Shown: one piece after another, positions 18,416 to 28,404 of the stretch
Position numbering within the stretch: the stretch's first letter is position 1
Layout: each line of letters begins with the position of its first letter
Source of the DNA: Demequina lignilytica
Lineage (GTDB): Bacteria; Actinomycetota; Actinomycetes; Actinomycetales; Demequinaceae
Assembly (NCBI RefSeq): GCF_030418305.1
Contig: NZ_JAUHPX010000004.1
Coordinates: 186,001 to 250,000 of the forward strand
Direction: 5' to 3'
Length of the DNA stretch: 64,000 nt
The notes under the pieces: generated by a model
What the model was told of the DNA's origin: nothing
Databases searched by the model: none
The model's input: only the letters and a program-made list of their open reading frames with translations
Program-made: the position numbers and the translations under genes

Positions 18416-19579
18416 ATGGCCACTGTTACCTATGACAAGGCGTCCCGGATCTACCCGGGCACCGAGCGCCCCGCGGTCGACGCACTCGACCTGTCGATCG
18501 CCGATGGCGAGTTCCTGGTCCTCGTCGGACCCTCCGGTTGCGGAAAGTCCACCTCCCTGCGCATGCTCGCGGGCCTCGAGGACGTCGACAAGGGCTCCAT
18601 CTTCGTCGGTGACCGCGACGTCACCCACGTGCAGCCGAAGGACCGCGACATCGCGATGGTGTTCCAGTCCTACGCGCTCTACCCGCACATGACCGTCGCG
18701 GACAACATGGGCTTCGCGCTCAAGATCGCCAAGGTCGACAAGGCCACGATCCGCGAGCGCGTCGAGGCGGCCGCGAAGATCCTGGACCTCACCGAGTACC
18801 TGGACCGCAAGCCGAAGGCCCTCTCCGGTGGTCAGCGTCAGCGCGTCGCCATGGGCCGCGCGATCGTCCGTCAGCCGCAGGTGTTCCTCATGGACGAGCC
18901 GCTGTCGAACCTCGACGCCAAGCTCCGCGTCCAGACCCGTACCCAGATCGCCGCGCTGCAGCGTCGCCTGGGCACCACCACCGTCTACGTGACCCACGAC
19001 CAGGTCGAGGCGCTCACCATGGGCGACCGCATCGCCGTGCTGAAGGACGGCGTCCTCCAGCAGGTCGGCACCCCGCGCGAGATGTACGACACCCCGGCGA
19101 ACGTGTTCGTCGCGGGCTTCATCGGCTCGCCGGCGATGAACCTGTCCACCTTCCGCGTCGAGGGCGACTCCGCCGTGGTCGGCGACTCGAAGGTGAAGCT
19201 CGAGCGCGAGGTCGTCGCCGGCATGACCGCCGACGACAAGGGCGACATCATCCTGGGCTTCCGTCCGGAGTCGCTCGACCGCGTGGCCCCGAACACCCCG
19301 GGCGCGTTCCCGGTCGAGGTGAACGTGGTCGAGGAGCTCGGCTCCGACGCCTTCGTCTACGGCACGCTCCCGACCCCGGTCGCGTCGGCCCACGACGTCA
19401 CCGTCGGCGGCTCCGGCGAGGGCATCGTCCGCGTCGACCCGCGTGATGTCCCCGCCAAGGGCGACACCATCTGGGTCACCATCCGCCCGGGCGAGCAGCA
19501 CGCCTTCTCGGCCTCGACCCAGAAGCGCCTCACCACGCACGCGATCCAGACCGACGCGTCGCGCACCGTCGGCGCGTAA
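18416..19579 (+). CDS. ugpC: Carbohydrate ABC transporter ATPase, MsiK/UgpC type
   Basis: 387 residues: Walker [10 protein letters not shown], signature LSGGQRQRV, Walker [17 protein letters not shown], switch His in TVYVTHDQ, and the C-terminal TOBE/MalK-like regulatory region (LGFRPESLD). No permease or binding protein is adjacent. In actinobacteria such an orphan ATPase (MsiK in Streptomyces) energises several sugar importers whose own operons lack an ATPase, and that role is likely here. GGAG lies upstream of the ATG. The gene shows a strong preference for C-ending codons, suggesting high expression. Confidence 0.92.
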   Translation: MATVTYDKASRIYPGTERPAVDALDLSIADGEFLVLVGPSGCGKSTSLRMLAGLEDVDKGSIFVGDRDVTHVQPKDRDIAMVFQSYALYPHMTVADNMGFALKIAKVDKATIRERVEAAAKILDLTEYLDRKPKALSGGQRQRVAMGRAIVRQPQVFLMDEPLSNLDAKLRVQTRTQIAALQRRLGTTTVYVTHDQVEALTMGDRIAVLKDGVLQQVGTPREMYDTPANVFVAGFIGSPAMNLSTFRVEGDSAVVGDSKVKLEREVVAGMTADDKGDIILGFRPESLDRVAPNTPGAFPVEVNVVEELGSDAFVYGTLPTPVASAHDVTVGGSGEGIVRVDPRDVPAKGDTIWVTIRPGEQHAFSASTQKRLTTHAIQTDASRTVGA

Positions 19580-19591
19580 GCACCGCAGTCC

Positions 19592-19631
19592 CGCAGGGGC
19601 GGTCCCGGCTCAGGCCGGGGCCGCCCCTGCG
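19592..19631 (+). terminator. Terminator of the ABC ATPase gene
   Basis: Long stem CGCAGGGGCGG / CCGCCCCTGCG with further inner pairing (CCCGGC/GCCGGG), 12 bp past the stop. Confidence 0.8.
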
Positions 19632-19679
19632 GCGTTCCCGGGCTGGGTCCCCGCGCCCCGCGCCCTCCCACCCGGACAG

Positions 19680-19774
19680 CCCGCACGGACCTGGTCCCGG
19701 GTTCGCGGCGTGTCGCGGGACGATGCGCGGGCCGGCCCGGCGTGTCGCGGCGAGATCCGTGCGGGGCGTCCGGG
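19680..19774. repeat. Family B element, diverged copy (B1)
   Basis: It keeps the GCACGGA left arm, an inner GGCGTGTCGCG segment, a central GGGACGATGCG and the right arm GATCCGTGCGG, in the same order as the 97-bp elements at 43061, 52272, 53366 and 57243, but the outer TTGCTC/GAGCAA ends are lost. It lies between the ATPase terminator and the DUF4032 gene. Confidence 0.6.
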
Positions 19775-19837
19775 CAGGAGGCGGACGCCCGCCCGACCCC
19801 GGCATCGTCGCTCCGGCGCCCGGCTACGCTGAGACCC

Positions 19838-21319
19838 ATGCCGCACATCACCGGAGCCGTCGACGCGTCGCTGATGGAGCTCCCCTGGGAGATCCCGCTG
19901 TCCGCCTGGCCGGAGGAGCGGATCGCCGCGCTGCCCCGCGGCCTGTCGCGCCACGTGGTGAGGTTCGTGCGCCACAACGGCACGGTGCTGGCGGTGAAGG
20001 AGACCAACCGCGAGATCGCGTACCGCGAGTTCGAGATGCTGCGCGAGCTCGAGCGCATGGACGCACCCTGCGTGCACGCCGTCGCGGTGGTCACGCGCCG
20101 CATCTCCGTGTCCGGCGACGAGCTCTCCGCCGCCCTGGTCACCGAGCACCTCGCGTACTCGCTCCCCTACCGCGCGCTGTTCTCGACGGCGCTGCGCAAG
20201 GGGACGCTGAACCGGCTGATCGACGCGCTCTCCGTGCTGCTCGTGAAGCTGCACCTCAACGGCTTCTACTGGGGCGACGTGTCGCTGTCGAACGCCCTGT
20301 TCCGCCGCGACGCGTCGGAGTTCTCCGCGTACCTGGTCGACGCCGAGACCGGCGACCTGCACGAGCAGCTCACCAGCGGGCAGCGGTCGTACGACCTGGA
20401 GATCGCGACCACCAACATCATCGGCGAGATCCTCGACCTGCAGGCCAACGAGGACCTCGACGAGGGCATCGACCCCTTCAAGATCGGCGACCGGCTGGAG
20501 TCGAAGTACTCGAAGCTGTGGTCGGCGCTGACCGAGACCGAGGTGTTCGACTCGAACATCCCGTTCCGCGTGTCGGAGCGCGTGCGCGCGCTCAACGAGA
20601 TGGGCTTCGACGTGGGCGAGCTCGACATGCTCTCCACACCCGACGGCACGGGGCTGCGGATCCGGCCCAAGGTGGTGGACGCGGGCTACCACTCGCGCCG
20701 CCTGATGCGCCTCACCGGCCTCGACGTGCAGGAGAACCAGGCGCGCCGCCTGCTGAACGACCTCGACGAGTTCCGCGCTGTCCGCCGTGACGTGATCGAG
20801 GACGAGTCGTTCGCGGCGCACGAGTGGCTCACCACCATCTTCGAGCCCACGGTGCGCGCGATCCCGCGCGAGCTGCGCGGGAAGCTCGAGCCCGCCCAGG
20901 TGTTCCACGAGGTGCTCGACCACCGCTGGTACCTCGCCGAGGCCGCCGCGGAGGACGTGCCGATGCCCGTCGCGACCGCCTCGTACGTCAAGAACGTGCT
21001 GCCGCTGCGCCCCGACGAGCGCGCCGTGCTGGGCCGCTCGCTCGCGGAGATGACCGCGGAGCTCCCGGCCCTGACCGACGAGTTCGGCACCAGCTTCGAG
21101 GCGCGCGACCCGTTCGAGAACGACAACACCTACGCCTGGGGCGAGGTCCCGGCGCCGGCGACCACCGAGCCGCCGGTGGTGCGGCGCGCCACCACCCGGA
21201 TCCCGGCGCCCGAGCGGGCGCCGCTGTCGGGCGAGCTCGCCAAGCGTGACCAGGACGCCGCCGAGGCGGCCCACGCCGAGCAGGACGATGCGGCGGAGTC
21301 GGAGGAGTCCGGCTTCTAG
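19838..21319 (+). CDS. DUF4032 protein with kinase-like N-terminal fold
   Basis: 493 residues. The N-terminal half has a degenerate protein-kinase/lipopolysaccharide-kinase-like pattern: VLAVKETN (Lys), YREFEMLREL (Glu), GFYWGDVSLSNALF (catalytic-loop-like WGD..xxN) and YLVDAETGD (metal-binding Asp). The DUF4032 region follows, and an acidic Ala-rich tail ends the protein. Known only as a conserved actinobacterial family. TACGCT stands 7 nt before the ATG at 19838, supporting a leaderless start over the longer upstream frame. A GGACGATGCG copy lies in the tail (21283). Confidence 0.85.
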   Translation: MPHITGAVDASLMELPWEIPLSAWPEERIAALPRGLSRHVVRFVRHNGTVLAVKETNREIAYREFEMLRELERMDAPCVHAVAVVTRRISVSGDELSAALVTEHLAYSLPYRALFSTALRKGTLNRLIDALSVLLVKLHLNGFYWGDVSLSNALFRRDASEFSAYLVDAETGDLHEQLTSGQRSYDLEIATTNIIGEILDLQANEDLDEGIDPFKIGDRLESKYSKLWSALTETEVFDSNIPFRVSERVRALNEMGFDVGELDMLSTPDGTGLRIRPKVVDAGYHSRRLMRLTGLDVQENQARRLLNDLDEFRAVRRDVIEDESFAAHEWLTTIFEPTVRAIPRELRGKLEPAQVFHEVLDHRWYLAEAAAEDVPMPVATASYVKNVLPLRPDERAVLGRSLAEMTAELPALTDEFGTSFEARDPFENDNTYAWGEVPAPATTEPPVVRRATTRIPAPERAPLSGELAKRDQDAAEAAHAEQDDAAESEESGF

Positions 21320-21330
21320 CCTCGTCGGTC

Positions 21331-21379
21331 GCGCGCCCTGGGGCGCGGCTCGCGCGGGCCGGTCAGCGCGGGCCGGTCA
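21331..21379. other. Convergent gene-end region with hairpin and 14-bp tandem repeat
   Basis: Between the DUF4032 gene and rlmB, which converge, lie a CGCGCC/GGCGCG hairpin and two adjacent copies of GCGCGGGCCGGTCA (21352-21365 and 21366-21379). The second copy contains the rlmB stop codon. Probably a shared terminator region. Confidence 0.5.
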
Positions 21380-22339
21380 GCGCCCGGCGGCCTTCGCGGC
21401 CTCGTACAGCGCGATCGACGCCGCGACGGAGGCGTTGAGGCTCTCGGTGGTCCCGGCGATGGGGATCGAGACCACCTGATCGCAGGCCTCGCGCACCAGG
21501 CGGGACAGCCCCTCGCCCTCGGCGCCGACCACGATCACGAGCGGCCCGTCGAGCAGGCTCGACTCGTGCAGCTCGACCTCGCCGTCGCCGGCGAGACCGA
21601 TCACGAACAGGCCCGCCTTCTTGTACTCCTCGATGGTGCGGGTGAGGTTGGTGGCACGCGCGACGGGGATGCGCGACGCGGCGCCCGCCGACACCTTCCA
21701 GGCGGCCACGGTCATGCCGGCGGCCCGCCGCTCGGGGATCAGCACCCCGGACGCGCCGAACGCGGCCGCGGACCGCACGATCGCGCCCAGGTTGCGCGGG
21801 TCCTGGATGCCGTCGAGCGCGATGATGCGGACGGGCGCGGGCGCCTCGAGCAGGTCGGACGGGTGCGCGTACTCGTACGGCGGCACCTCGAGCGCGACGC
21901 CCTGGTGCGGCGAGCCGTCCGCGAGCGCGTCGAGGGTCGGCTTGGTGACCTCGCGCACGGTAACGCCCTGCTCGACCGCGAGCGACACGATCTCGGTGAC
22001 GCGGTCGTCGGCGTCGATCCTGTTGAACACGCTGAGCAGGTTCGCGCTCATGCCCTCGCGCAGCGCCTCGAGCACGCTGTTGCGGCCGACCACCAGGTCG
22101 ACGGCGCCGCTCGTGCGGTCCTTCGGCGCGGCCTTGCCCGATCGCTGGGGCCGCTTGGCGGCCTCCTTCTCGGCACGCACCTTGGCCTTGTACGCCTTGT
22201 GGTTGGGGCGGTCCTCGGCCTTCGGGGTCGGACCCTTGCCCTCGAGCGCCTTGCGGCCGTGACCGCCGGTGCCGACCTGCGCACCCTTCTTGGAGCCCGC
22301 GTTCCGGGTCGCGCCGCGGCGCTGTGAGTTACCAGCCAT
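21377..22339 (-). CDS. rlmB: 23S rRNA (guanosine-2'-O)-methyltransferase RlmB
   Basis: SPOUT-family RNA ribose methyltransferase, 320 residues. A Lys/Arg-rich N-terminus (1-80) precedes a substrate-binding domain (VVGRNSVLEAL) and the SPOUT knot motifs NLGAIVRSAAAFG, GAEGEGLSRLV and PIAGTTESLNASVAASI. TACCCT sits 7 nt before the ATG at 22339, favouring that start. It lies downstream of cysS on the same strand, the common actinobacterial order. Confidence 0.92.
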   Translation of the reverse strand: MAGNSQRRGATRNAGSKKGAQVGTGGHGRKALEGKGPTPKAEDRPNHKAYKAKVRAEKEAAKRPQRSGKAAPKDRTSGAVDLVVGRNSVLEALREGMSANLLSVFNRIDADDRVTEIVSLAVEQGVTVREVTKPTLDALADGSPHQGVALEVPPYEYAHPSDLLEAPAPVRIIALDGIQDPRNLGAIVRSAAAFGASGVLIPERRAAGMTVAAWKVSAGAASRIPVARATNLTRTIEEYKKAGLFVIGLAGDGEVELHESSLLDGPLVIVVGAEGEGLSRLVREACDQVVSIPIAGTTESLNASVAASIALYEAAKAAGR

Positions 22340-22401
22340 GGGTACAAGGGTAATGGGGGACGATGCGCGGGGCCGCCTCACCGTCGCCACCTCCCCGTAC
22401 G

Positions 22402-22538
22402 CGCGGACGGTCCGCACCTACCGACGGCACCGACGCAACACGCGGACACTCCTCGCCAGCCGTCTAGCAGGCACGTCGCTGAATCGGTGGCGGCCGCGAG
22501 CACGAGCGCTCGGCGTCGGTAGGTGCGGAGCGTCCGCG
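22402..22538. repeat. Large inverted repeat between rlmB and cysS (element D)
   Basis: 24-bp arms at 22402-22425 and 22515-22538 differ at one position (CGCGGACGGTCCGC... against CGCGGACGCTCCGC...) and enclose an 89-bp centre. Single copy in this window. It resembles family B in being a near-perfect terminal palindrome of about 100-140 bp, but the sequence is unrelated. Confidence 0.85.
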
Positions 22539-22548
22539 GTCTCGACCC

Positions 22549-23973
22549 TCAGCCGTCGGAGGCGAGCGACCAGCGGGCGCCGTCCGCGCCGTCGGCCACC
22601 ACGATCCCGGCGGCGGCGAGCCGGTCGCGGATCGCATCGGCGGTGGCCCAGTCCTTCGCGGCTCGCGCCGCCGCCCGTGCCTCGATGTCCGCGCGCACCA
22701 TCACGTCGAGCGCGGTCATCGCCGCATCGTCCGCCCCGGACGACCCGCCCGCCCACTCGGGAGCGGCGGGGTCGAGGCCCAGCACGTCGAGCATCGCCCG
22801 GGCGGCGAGGAGCGCGGCGGCGACCGCCGCATCGTCCCCCGCGGTGAGCGCGGCGTTGCCGGCGCGGACGGTCTCGTGGATCACGGCGAGTGCGCGCGGG
22901 ACGGCCAGGTCGTCGTCCATCGCCTCGACGAAGCTCGCGGGCAGCTCGGCTGCACGCACCTCGTCGCCGGTCGGCGCCCCCACCTTCTCGGATGCGCGGG
23001 CGACGAAGCCCTGGAAGCGGCCCCACTGGGCGGCCGCCTCCGGCAGCGTCTGCTCCGAGTACTCGAGCATCGACCGGTAGTGCACCGCGGCGAGCGCGAG
23101 CCGCAGCGCAGCGGGCTCGTGCTCCGCCAGCACCTCGGACACGAGCAGCCCGTTGCCCAGCGACTTCGACATCTTGGCGCCCGACTGCGTCACCCAGGCC
23201 GAGTGCATCCACAGGTGCGCGAAGCCGTAGCCGGCGGCGCGGGACTGCGCCTGCTCGTTCTCGTGGTGCGGGAACCGCAGGTCGAGGCCGCCGCCGTGGA
23301 TGTCGAACTCGTCGCCCAGGTAGCGCTGGGCCATCGCGGAGCACTCGATGTGCCAGCCCGGGCGGCCACGGCCCCACGGGGAGGCCCACGACGCGGTGTC
23401 GGGCTCGTCGGCCTTGCGCGCCTTCCACAGCGCGAAGTCGCGCGGGTCGCGCTTGTCCTCGGCCGGCGCGTCGGGCGCGGGCGTGAGGTCCTCGAGCGCC
23501 TGCCGCGTGAGCTCGCCGTAGGGAGCGTAGGAGCGGACGTCGAAGTAGACGGAGCCGTCCTTCTCGTACGCGTGGCCGGCCTCGATCAGACGCCCGATGA
23601 TCGCGACGATCTCCGGGATGTGGCCCGTCGCGCGCGGCTCGGCCGCCGGCGGCAGCACGCCGACCGCGGAGTACGCCGCCTGGAACTCGCGCTCGTAGTG
23701 CAGCGCCCAGGCCCACCACTCCCAGCCGGCCTCCGCCGCCTTGGTGAGGGTCTTGTCGTCGATGTCGGTGACGTTGCGGACCATGGTGACCTGGTAGCCG
23801 GAGCGCTCGAGCCATCGCTGGAGGACGTCGAAGGCGACCGCGCTGCGCAGGTGGCCCACGTGGGGGGAGCTCTGCACCGTGGGACCGCACAGGTAGATGC
23901 CCACCTTCCCCGGGGTGAGGGGGGCGAACTCGCGCTCGAGGCGCGTGGCGGTGTCGAACAGCGTCAGGGTCAC
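22549..23973 (-). CDS. cysS: Cysteinyl-tRNA synthetase
   Basis: 474-residue class I synthetase. The HIGH-like motif is in [15 protein letters not shown], with its Cys serving as a zinc ligand. KMSKSLGN is the ATP-binding motif, and HIECSAMAQ plus the ENEQ region supply the other Zn ligands. Start GTG with TAGCCT 6 nt upstream. Two GGACGATGCG copies (22723 and 22828, reverse) fall in the C-terminal domain, reading as Asp-Asp-Ala in both. Confidence 0.95.
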   Translation of the reverse strand: MTLTLFDTATRLEREFAPLTPGKVGIYLCGPTVQSSPHVGHLRSAVAFDVLQRWLERSGYQVTMVRNVTDIDDKTLTKAAEAGWEWWAWALHYEREFQAAYSAVGVLPPAAEPRATGHIPEIVAIIGRLIEAGHAYEKDGSVYFDVRSYAPYGELTRQALEDLTPAPDAPAEDKRDPRDFALWKARKADEPDTASWASPWGRGRPGWHIECSAMAQRYLGDEFDIHGGGLDLRFPHHENEQAQSRAAGYGFAHLWMHSAWVTQSGAKMSKSLGNGLLVSEVLAEHEPAALRLALAAVHYRSMLEYSEQTLPEAAAQWGRFQGFVARASEKVGAPTGDEVRAAELPASFVEAMDDDLAVPRALAVIHETVRAGNAALTAGDDAAVAAALLAARAMLDVLGLDPAAPEWAGGSSGADDAAMTALDVMVRADIEARAAARAAKDWATADAIRDRLAAAGIVVADGADGARWSLASDG

Positions 23974-24021
23974 CGCACCAGGCTACCGGCCATGCCCTCC
24001 CAGGTACCGCGCCGCACGCTC

Positions 24022-24187
24022 GGGACGCTGAGTCCTCATCTGGACCCGGTTCTGGACCTCCCGGGACAGTCAGTCCTCATCGCCACGCGCGGGCCCGTGA
24101 TGGCCGCTCCCGCGATGCGCCAGGCCGATGAGGACTCAGCGTCCCGGCATCAGCAGATCGGGGGCGAGACGGAGGACTGAGTGTCCC
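24022..24187. repeat. Family A intergenic element, complete (A3)
   Basis: Forward cores at 24022 and 24063, reverse cores at 24128-24145 and 24170-24187: 41 bp apart on the left, 42 on the right, with a 47-bp centre. It lies between the cysS start and the ispF stop. Confidence 0.92.
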
Positions 24188-24233
24188 GACAGGCGAGGGG
24201 CGCGGGAGAGGGGAGGCCGGGCGCGGGGCAGGC

Positions 24234-24722
24234 TCAGGCCGGGAGGATCAGCGCGGTCGCGATCGCCGCGACCCCCTCGCCCCGACCCGTGAGCCCGAGA
24301 CCGTCCGTGGTGGTGCCCGCCACCGTCACGGGCGCCCCGCAGGCCGCGGACAGCGCGGCCTCCGCCTCCGCGCGCCGGGGCGCGAGCTTGGGGCGGTTGC
24401 CGATCACCTGCACCGCCACGTTCCCGATCGAGAAGCCCGCGGCCCGCACCAGCCGCGCGGACTCGGCGAGCAGCACCACGCCCGCGGCACCCGCCCACTC
24501 GGGACGCGAGGTGCCGAAGTTCGATCCGAGGTCCCCCAGGCCCGCGGCGGACAGCAGCGCATCGCAGGCGGCGTGCGCGGCCACGTCGGCGTCGGAGTGT
24601 CCCTCGAGGCCCGGCTCACCCGGCCACTCGAGGCCCGCGACCATCAGCGGGCGGGACCCGCCGAACGCGTGCACGTCGACGCCGATGCCCGTCCGGGGCG
24701 GGCCGACGGGCGGCATGGTCAC
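24234..24722 (-). CDS. ispF: 2-C-methyl-D-erythritol 2,4-cyclodiphosphate synthase
   Basis: MEP-pathway enzyme forming the cyclic diphosphate. 162 residues with the Zn ligands in GVDVHAF (Asp, His) and a second His in [24 protein letters not shown] is the C-terminal signature. The start overlaps the ispD stop by 4 bp, so the two are co-translated, matching consecutive pathway steps. Confidence 0.95.
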   Translation of the reverse strand: MTMPPVGPPRTGIGVDVHAFGGSRPLMVAGLEWPGEPGLEGHSDADVAAHAACDALLSAAGLGDLGSNFGTSRPEWAGAAGVVLLAESARLVRAAGFSIGNVAVQVIGNRPKLAPRRAEAEAALSAACGAPVTVAGTTTDGLGLTGRGEGVAAIATALILPA

Positions 24723-25426
24723 CGCAGCGCGTCCTCGGCGACGTCCGGGGACACGCCCGCGATATGCGCGGCGACCAGCAGGTCGGAGGCGTGCGTGACC
24801 TTGATGCCGTGCTCATGGCCGTCGACGGCGACCACGCGGTGGCCACGGCGGCGCACCAGGGTGGCGTCGTCGGTGGCGTCGGAGTGCACGGCCTTGGCGT
24901 GCGCCTCGAGCAGCGGGCCGGCGCGGAACACCTGCGGCGTCTGCACGGCGCGGAACAGCGTGCGGCTCACCGGGTCGCCCAGCGCGCCGTCGGCGGCGGG
25001 GGCGGTCACCAGCGTGTCCACGACGGGGACCACGGGGATCGCGCCGGCCGCACCCGCCTCGACCGCGGCGACGGCGGCCCGCATGGTCTCGACGGGTTGG
25101 AAGGCGCGGGCGGCGTCGTGCACCAGCACGATGTCCTGGTCGCCCAGGTCGAGCGCCTCGAGGCCCGCAGCGACGGAGGCCTGGCGGGTGTCCCCACCGG
25201 GGACGATGAACAGCGCGGCGCACGTCTCGACGTGCTCCAGCGCGGCGGCCACCTCGGTGAGGTGGGTCGGCGGCGCGGTGACCGCGATGCGGTCGGCCAC
25301 GCGCGCCATGCGGCGCACCGCGTGCACCAGCAGCGGCTCGCCCGCGATGCGGACGAGCGCCTTGGGCAGGTCGGATCCGAGCCGCGTGCCGTATCCGGCC
25401 GCCGTGACGACGGCCGCGAGGGTCAC
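24719..25426 (-). CDS. ispD: 2-C-methyl-D-erythritol 4-phosphate cytidylyltransferase
   Basis: MEP-pathway CTP transferase of 235 residues: [16 protein letters not shown] is the nucleotide-binding loop, VHDAARAF the conserved central motif, and KVTHASDL lies near the C-terminus. Start GTG overlapping the carD stop (GTGA). Middle gene of carD-ispD-ispF. Confidence 0.95.
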   Translation of the reverse strand: MTLAAVVTAAGYGTRLGSDLPKALVRIAGEPLLVHAVRRMARVADRIAVTAPPTHLTEVAAALEHVETCAALFIVPGGDTRQASVAAGLEALDLGDQDIVLVHDAARAFQPVETMRAAVAAVEAGAAGAIPVVPVVDTLVTAPAADGALGDPVSRTLFRAVQTPQVFRAGPLLEAHAKAVHSDATDDATLVRRRGHRVVAVDGHEHGIKVTHASDLLVAAHIAGVSPDVAEDALR

Positions 25427-25905
25427 GACGCGAGCACCTCGTCGAGGCGGGCCTCCGCGGCCTCCTCATCGCACTTCTCGGCGAGCGCGAGCTCGCTCAC
25501 GAGGATCTGGCGCGCCTTGTGGAGCATGCGCTTCTCACCGGCGCTGAGGCCCTTGTCGGTGTCGCGACGGCTGAGGTCGCGGACCACCTCGGCCACACGG
25601 ATCACGTCGCCCGAGGCGAGCTTCTCGACGTTGGCCTTGTAGCGGCGCGACCAGTTGGTCGGCTCCTCGATGTAGGGCTCCCGCAGGACTCCGAACACCT
25701 TCTCGAGCCCCGCCTGATCGACGACGTCGCGCACACCCACCAGGTCCACGTTCTCCGCCGGCACCTCGATGGTCAGGTCACCCTGGGCCACCTTCAGCTT
25801 GAGGTAGGTCTTCTCCTCACCGCGGATGATGCGCTTCTTGATGTCCTGGATCTGGGCCGCCCCGTGGTGGGGGTAGACGACGGTCTCGCCAACGACGAAG
25901 TTCAT
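25423..25905 (-). CDS. carD: CarD-family RNA polymerase-binding regulator
   Basis: 160 residues. The N-terminal RNAP-interacting Tudor-like domain ([25 protein letters not shown]) is followed by a helical DNA-binding domain with the conserved Trp ([19 protein letters not shown]) that contacts the upstream edge of the transcription bubble. CarD stabilises open complexes, notably at rRNA promoters. The ATG at 25905 gives the standard length. It heads the carD-ispD-ispF operon, a conserved actinobacterial arrangement. Confidence 0.95.
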   Translation of the reverse strand: MNFVVGETVVYPHHGAAQIQDIKKRIIRGEEKTYLKLKVAQGDLTIEVPAENVDLVGVRDVVDQAGLEKVFGVLREPYIEEPTNWSRRYKANVEKLASGDVIRVAEVVRDLSRRDTDKGLSAGEKRMLHKARQILVSELALAEKCDEEAAEARLDEVLAS

Positions 25906-26077
25906 GGTGGAGTAATCCCCTTCTCGGTGGATCCCCAGTCTATCATTCGCCATTTGTGCAATAACATCCGCCCCCGAGCGCCCGCCGGGCCGTCGGTCCC
26001 GGCGCGGAGGCCGCATGTGGCCACGCGTGCGCGCACCCACTATTCTTCCTGGTGACGTCCCCCGAAAGGTCCCCACC

Positions 26078-26542
26078 GTGAAGATCCCCGCAGGCATCGC
26101 CGCCGCCGCCGTCGTCTCCGCCGTCCTGGCCGGCTGCAGCGCCGTCAACCCGATCACGACGCAGATGCAGTACGACGCCTCGGACGGCATCAGCCTGGAG
26201 ATCGGCGACGTGACCGCCTACAACCTGCTGGTGCTCACCCCGGGCGAGGGCGAGACGGGGGTCCTGATCGGCACCCTGGAGAACGCGGGAACCGAGGACG
26301 TCGCGGTGAGCGCGAGCATCGACGGCACCGCCATCACCACGGTGGACGTGCCCGCCGGCGCCACGGTCAAGCTCGGTGGTGACGACGGCGAGACCGCCGT
26401 CACCGGTACCGTCCCGGTCCTGCCCGGCCTCCTGACCGAGGTGGTCTTCCAGACCGATGCCGAGGGCCAGGTGGCGGAGGACGTGCCCGTCCTCGACGGC
26501 ACCCTCCCCGAGTACGACCACGAGCTGTCCAAGATCTCCTGA
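26078..26542 (+). CDS. Small lipoprotein of unknown function
   Basis: 154 residues with a GTG start encoding VKIPAG. Signal peptide of about 18 residues ending in the lipobox LAGC, so it is lipidated on Cys and membrane-anchored outside. The mature part is a single beta-rich domain ([38 protein letters not shown]), similar to other unnamed actinobacterial lipoproteins. TATTCT at about 26041 may be the -10 box. It converges on pstB. Confidence 0.8.
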   Translation: MKIPAGIAAAAVVSAVLAGCSAVNPITTQMQYDASDGISLEIGDVTAYNLLVLTPGEGETGVLIGTLENAGTEDVAVSASIDGTAITTVDVPAGATVKLGGDDGETAVTGTVPVLPGLLTEVVFQTDAEGQVAEDVPVLDGTLPEYDHELSKIS

Positions 26543-26548
26543 ACCCCG

Positions 26549-26576
26549 CGCATCGTCCCGACGGAGGGACGATGCG
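26549..26576. terminator. Convergent terminator built from inverted GGACGATGCG
   Basis: CGCATCGTCCC (26549-26559) and GGGACGATGCG (26566-26576) form a perfect 11-bp stem with a 6-nt loop, just after the lipoprotein stop. Each arm is an exact copy of the over-represented 10-mer described in the findings. Confidence 0.75.
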
Positions 26577-26596
26577 GCGGTCCCGGGACGAGCAAA

Positions 26597-26621
26597 GGCC
26601 CCGACGCATCGCGTCGGGGCC
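26597..26621. terminator. Bidirectional intrinsic terminator, lipoprotein gene / pstB
   Basis: Perfect 11-bp stem GGCCCCGACGC / GCGTCGGGGCC with a 3-nt loop, A-rich on the left and TTCTCT on the right, so it can act on both strands. It is the most canonical terminator in the window. Confidence 0.9.
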
Positions 26622-26653
26622 TTCTCTCTGCGCCGGCTGGCAGACCGGCGGGA

Positions 26654-27433
26654 TCAGCCGAAGCGGCCGGAGATGTAGTCCTCGGTCGCCTTCTCGGACG
26701 GCGTGGAGAACATGGTCGGGGTGTCGTTCATCTCGATGAGCTTGCCGGGCTTGCCCGTGCCGGCGATGTTGAAGAACGCCGTCTTGTCGGACACGCGCGC
26801 GGCCTGCTGCATGTTGTGGGTGACGATCACGATCGTGTAGTCGTTCTTGAGCTCCTGGATGAGGTCCTCGATCGCGAGGGTCGAGATGGGGTCCAGGGCC
26901 GAGCAGGGCTCGTCCATGAGGAGCACGTCGGGCTTGATGGCGATCGCGCGGGCGATGCAGAGGCGCTGCTGCTGGCCGCCGGACAGGGACGAGCCCGGCT
27001 TGTCGAGGCGGTCCTTGACCTCCTCCCAGAGGTTGGCGCCGCGCAGCGAGCCCTCGACCAGGTCCTCGGCGTCCGACTTCGAGATGCGCTTGTTGTTGAG
27101 CTTGACGCCCGCGAGCACGTTCTCCGCGATCGACATGGTGGGGAACGGGTTGGGGCGCTGGAACACCATGCCGATGTGGCGGCGCACCGCGACCGGGTCC
27201 ACGCCGGAGCCGTAGAGGTCCACGCCGTCCATCAGCACCTCGCCCTCGACGCGGGCGCCGGGGATGACCTCGTGCATGCGGTTGAGGGTGCGGAGGAAGG
27301 TGGACTTGCCGCAGCCGGACGGGCCGATGAAGGCGGTCACGGCCTTGGGCTCGATCGCGAGCGACACGTCCTCGACGGCCAGGAAGTTGCCGTAGAAGAC
27401 GTTCAGGTTGTTGACGTCGATGCGCTTGGTCAC
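26654..27433 (-). CDS. pstB: Phosphate ABC transporter ATPase
   Basis: 259-residue ATPase of the high-affinity Pst importer: Walker [10 protein letters not shown], signature [15 protein letters not shown], Walker [13 protein letters not shown], switch [25 protein letters not shown] is typical of PstB. Last gene of pstS-pstC-pstA-pstB. Confidence 0.97.
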   Translation of the reverse strand: MTKRIDVNNLNVFYGNFLAVEDVSLAIEPKAVTAFIGPSGCGKSTFLRTLNRMHEVIPGARVEGEVLMDGVDLYGSGVDPVAVRRHIGMVFQRPNPFPTMSIAENVLAGVKLNNKRISKSDAEDLVEGSLRGANLWEEVKDRLDKPGSSLSGGQQQRLCIARAIAIKPDVLLMDEPCSALDPISTLAIEDLIQELKNDYTIVIVTHNMQQAARVSDKTAFFNIAGTGKPGKLIEMNDTPTMFSTPSEKATEDYISGRFG

Positions 27434-27443
27434 TATCGGTCCT

Positions 27444-28403
27444 TTACCGGCCGGTCTTGGGGGAGAAGTATCGGGAGATGAGGCGCGCGATCAGGTTCAG
27501 CGCCATGACGATCAGGATCAGCACCAGGGCGGCGGCCCACGCGCGGTACTCGGTGATCTCGCCCACGCAGGGGATCCCCGGGTCGTTGCACGGCTGCACG
27601 CCCTTGCGCCACTCGGACACGATGTACACCGGCAGCGACATCATGCGACCGTCGAACAGGTTGAAGTTCATGGAGTCCGCGACGCCCACCGCGATCAGCA
27701 GCGGGGCGGTCTCGCCGATCACGCGCGCGATCGCCAGCGTCACGCCGGTGGTGATGCCCGCGATCGCGGTGCGCAGCACCACCTTGAGGATGGTCAGCCA
27801 CTTGGGCACGCCGAGCGCGTAGGAGGCCTCGCGGAGCTCGTTCGGCACCAGGCGCAGCATCTCCTCGGAGGAGCGCACGACGACCGGGATCATGAGCACG
27901 GACAGCGCGACCGCACCGACCATGCCGGTCTTGGTGCCGGGCCCGATGATGAGCGCGAACACCGCGTACGCGAACAGACCGGCGACGATCGAGGGGATGC
28001 CCGTCATCACGTCGACGAAGAAGGTGACGGCCTTCTTGAGCCAGCCCTTGCCGTACTCGACCAGGTAGATCGAGGTGAGCAGACCGATCGGGACCGAGAT
28101 GACGGTCGCCGCGATCGTGATGAGCAGCGTGCCCCAGATCGCGTGCAGGATGCCACCCTCGGGCATGCCGCCGAAGACGCCGCGCATGGACTGCTGCAGG
28201 AAGTCGAGGTTGAAGTTCGCCTCGCCGTTCGCGTCGACCATGAACCGGTCGATGCCGCGGGTGATCACGGTGACCGTGAGCCACACGAGCGGGATGACCG
28301 CGATCAGGAAGGCGAGGTAGACCAGGACGGTCATGCCGCCGTTGGAGAACCGGCGGCGGGTGCTCAGGGTGCCGAGCGCGGCGGCGGTGTCGGTGGTGGC
28401 CAT
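27444..28403 (-). CDS. pstA: Phosphate ABC transporter permease PstA
   Basis: 319 residues with six membrane helices and the permease loop ([22 protein letters not shown]) that contacts the ATPase. A long loop near residue 260 carries two Cys ([13 protein letters not shown]). Start ATG one base after the pstC stop. Confidence 0.96.
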   Translation of the reverse strand: MATTDTAAALGTLSTRRRFSNGGMTVLVYLAFLIAVIPLVWLTVTVITRGIDRFMVDANGEANFNLDFLQQSMRGVFGGMPEGGILHAIWGTLLITIAATVISVPIGLLTSIYLVEYGKGWLKKAVTFFVDVMTGIPSIVAGLFAYAVFALIIGPGTKTGMVGAVALSVLMIPVVVRSSEEMLRLVPNELREASYALGVPKWLTILKVVLRTAIAGITTGVTLAIARVIGETAPLLIAVGVADSMNFNLFDGRMMSLPVYIVSEWRKGVQPCNDPGIPCVGEITEYRAWAAALVLILIVMALNLIARLISRYFSPKTGR

Positions 28404-28404
28404 G

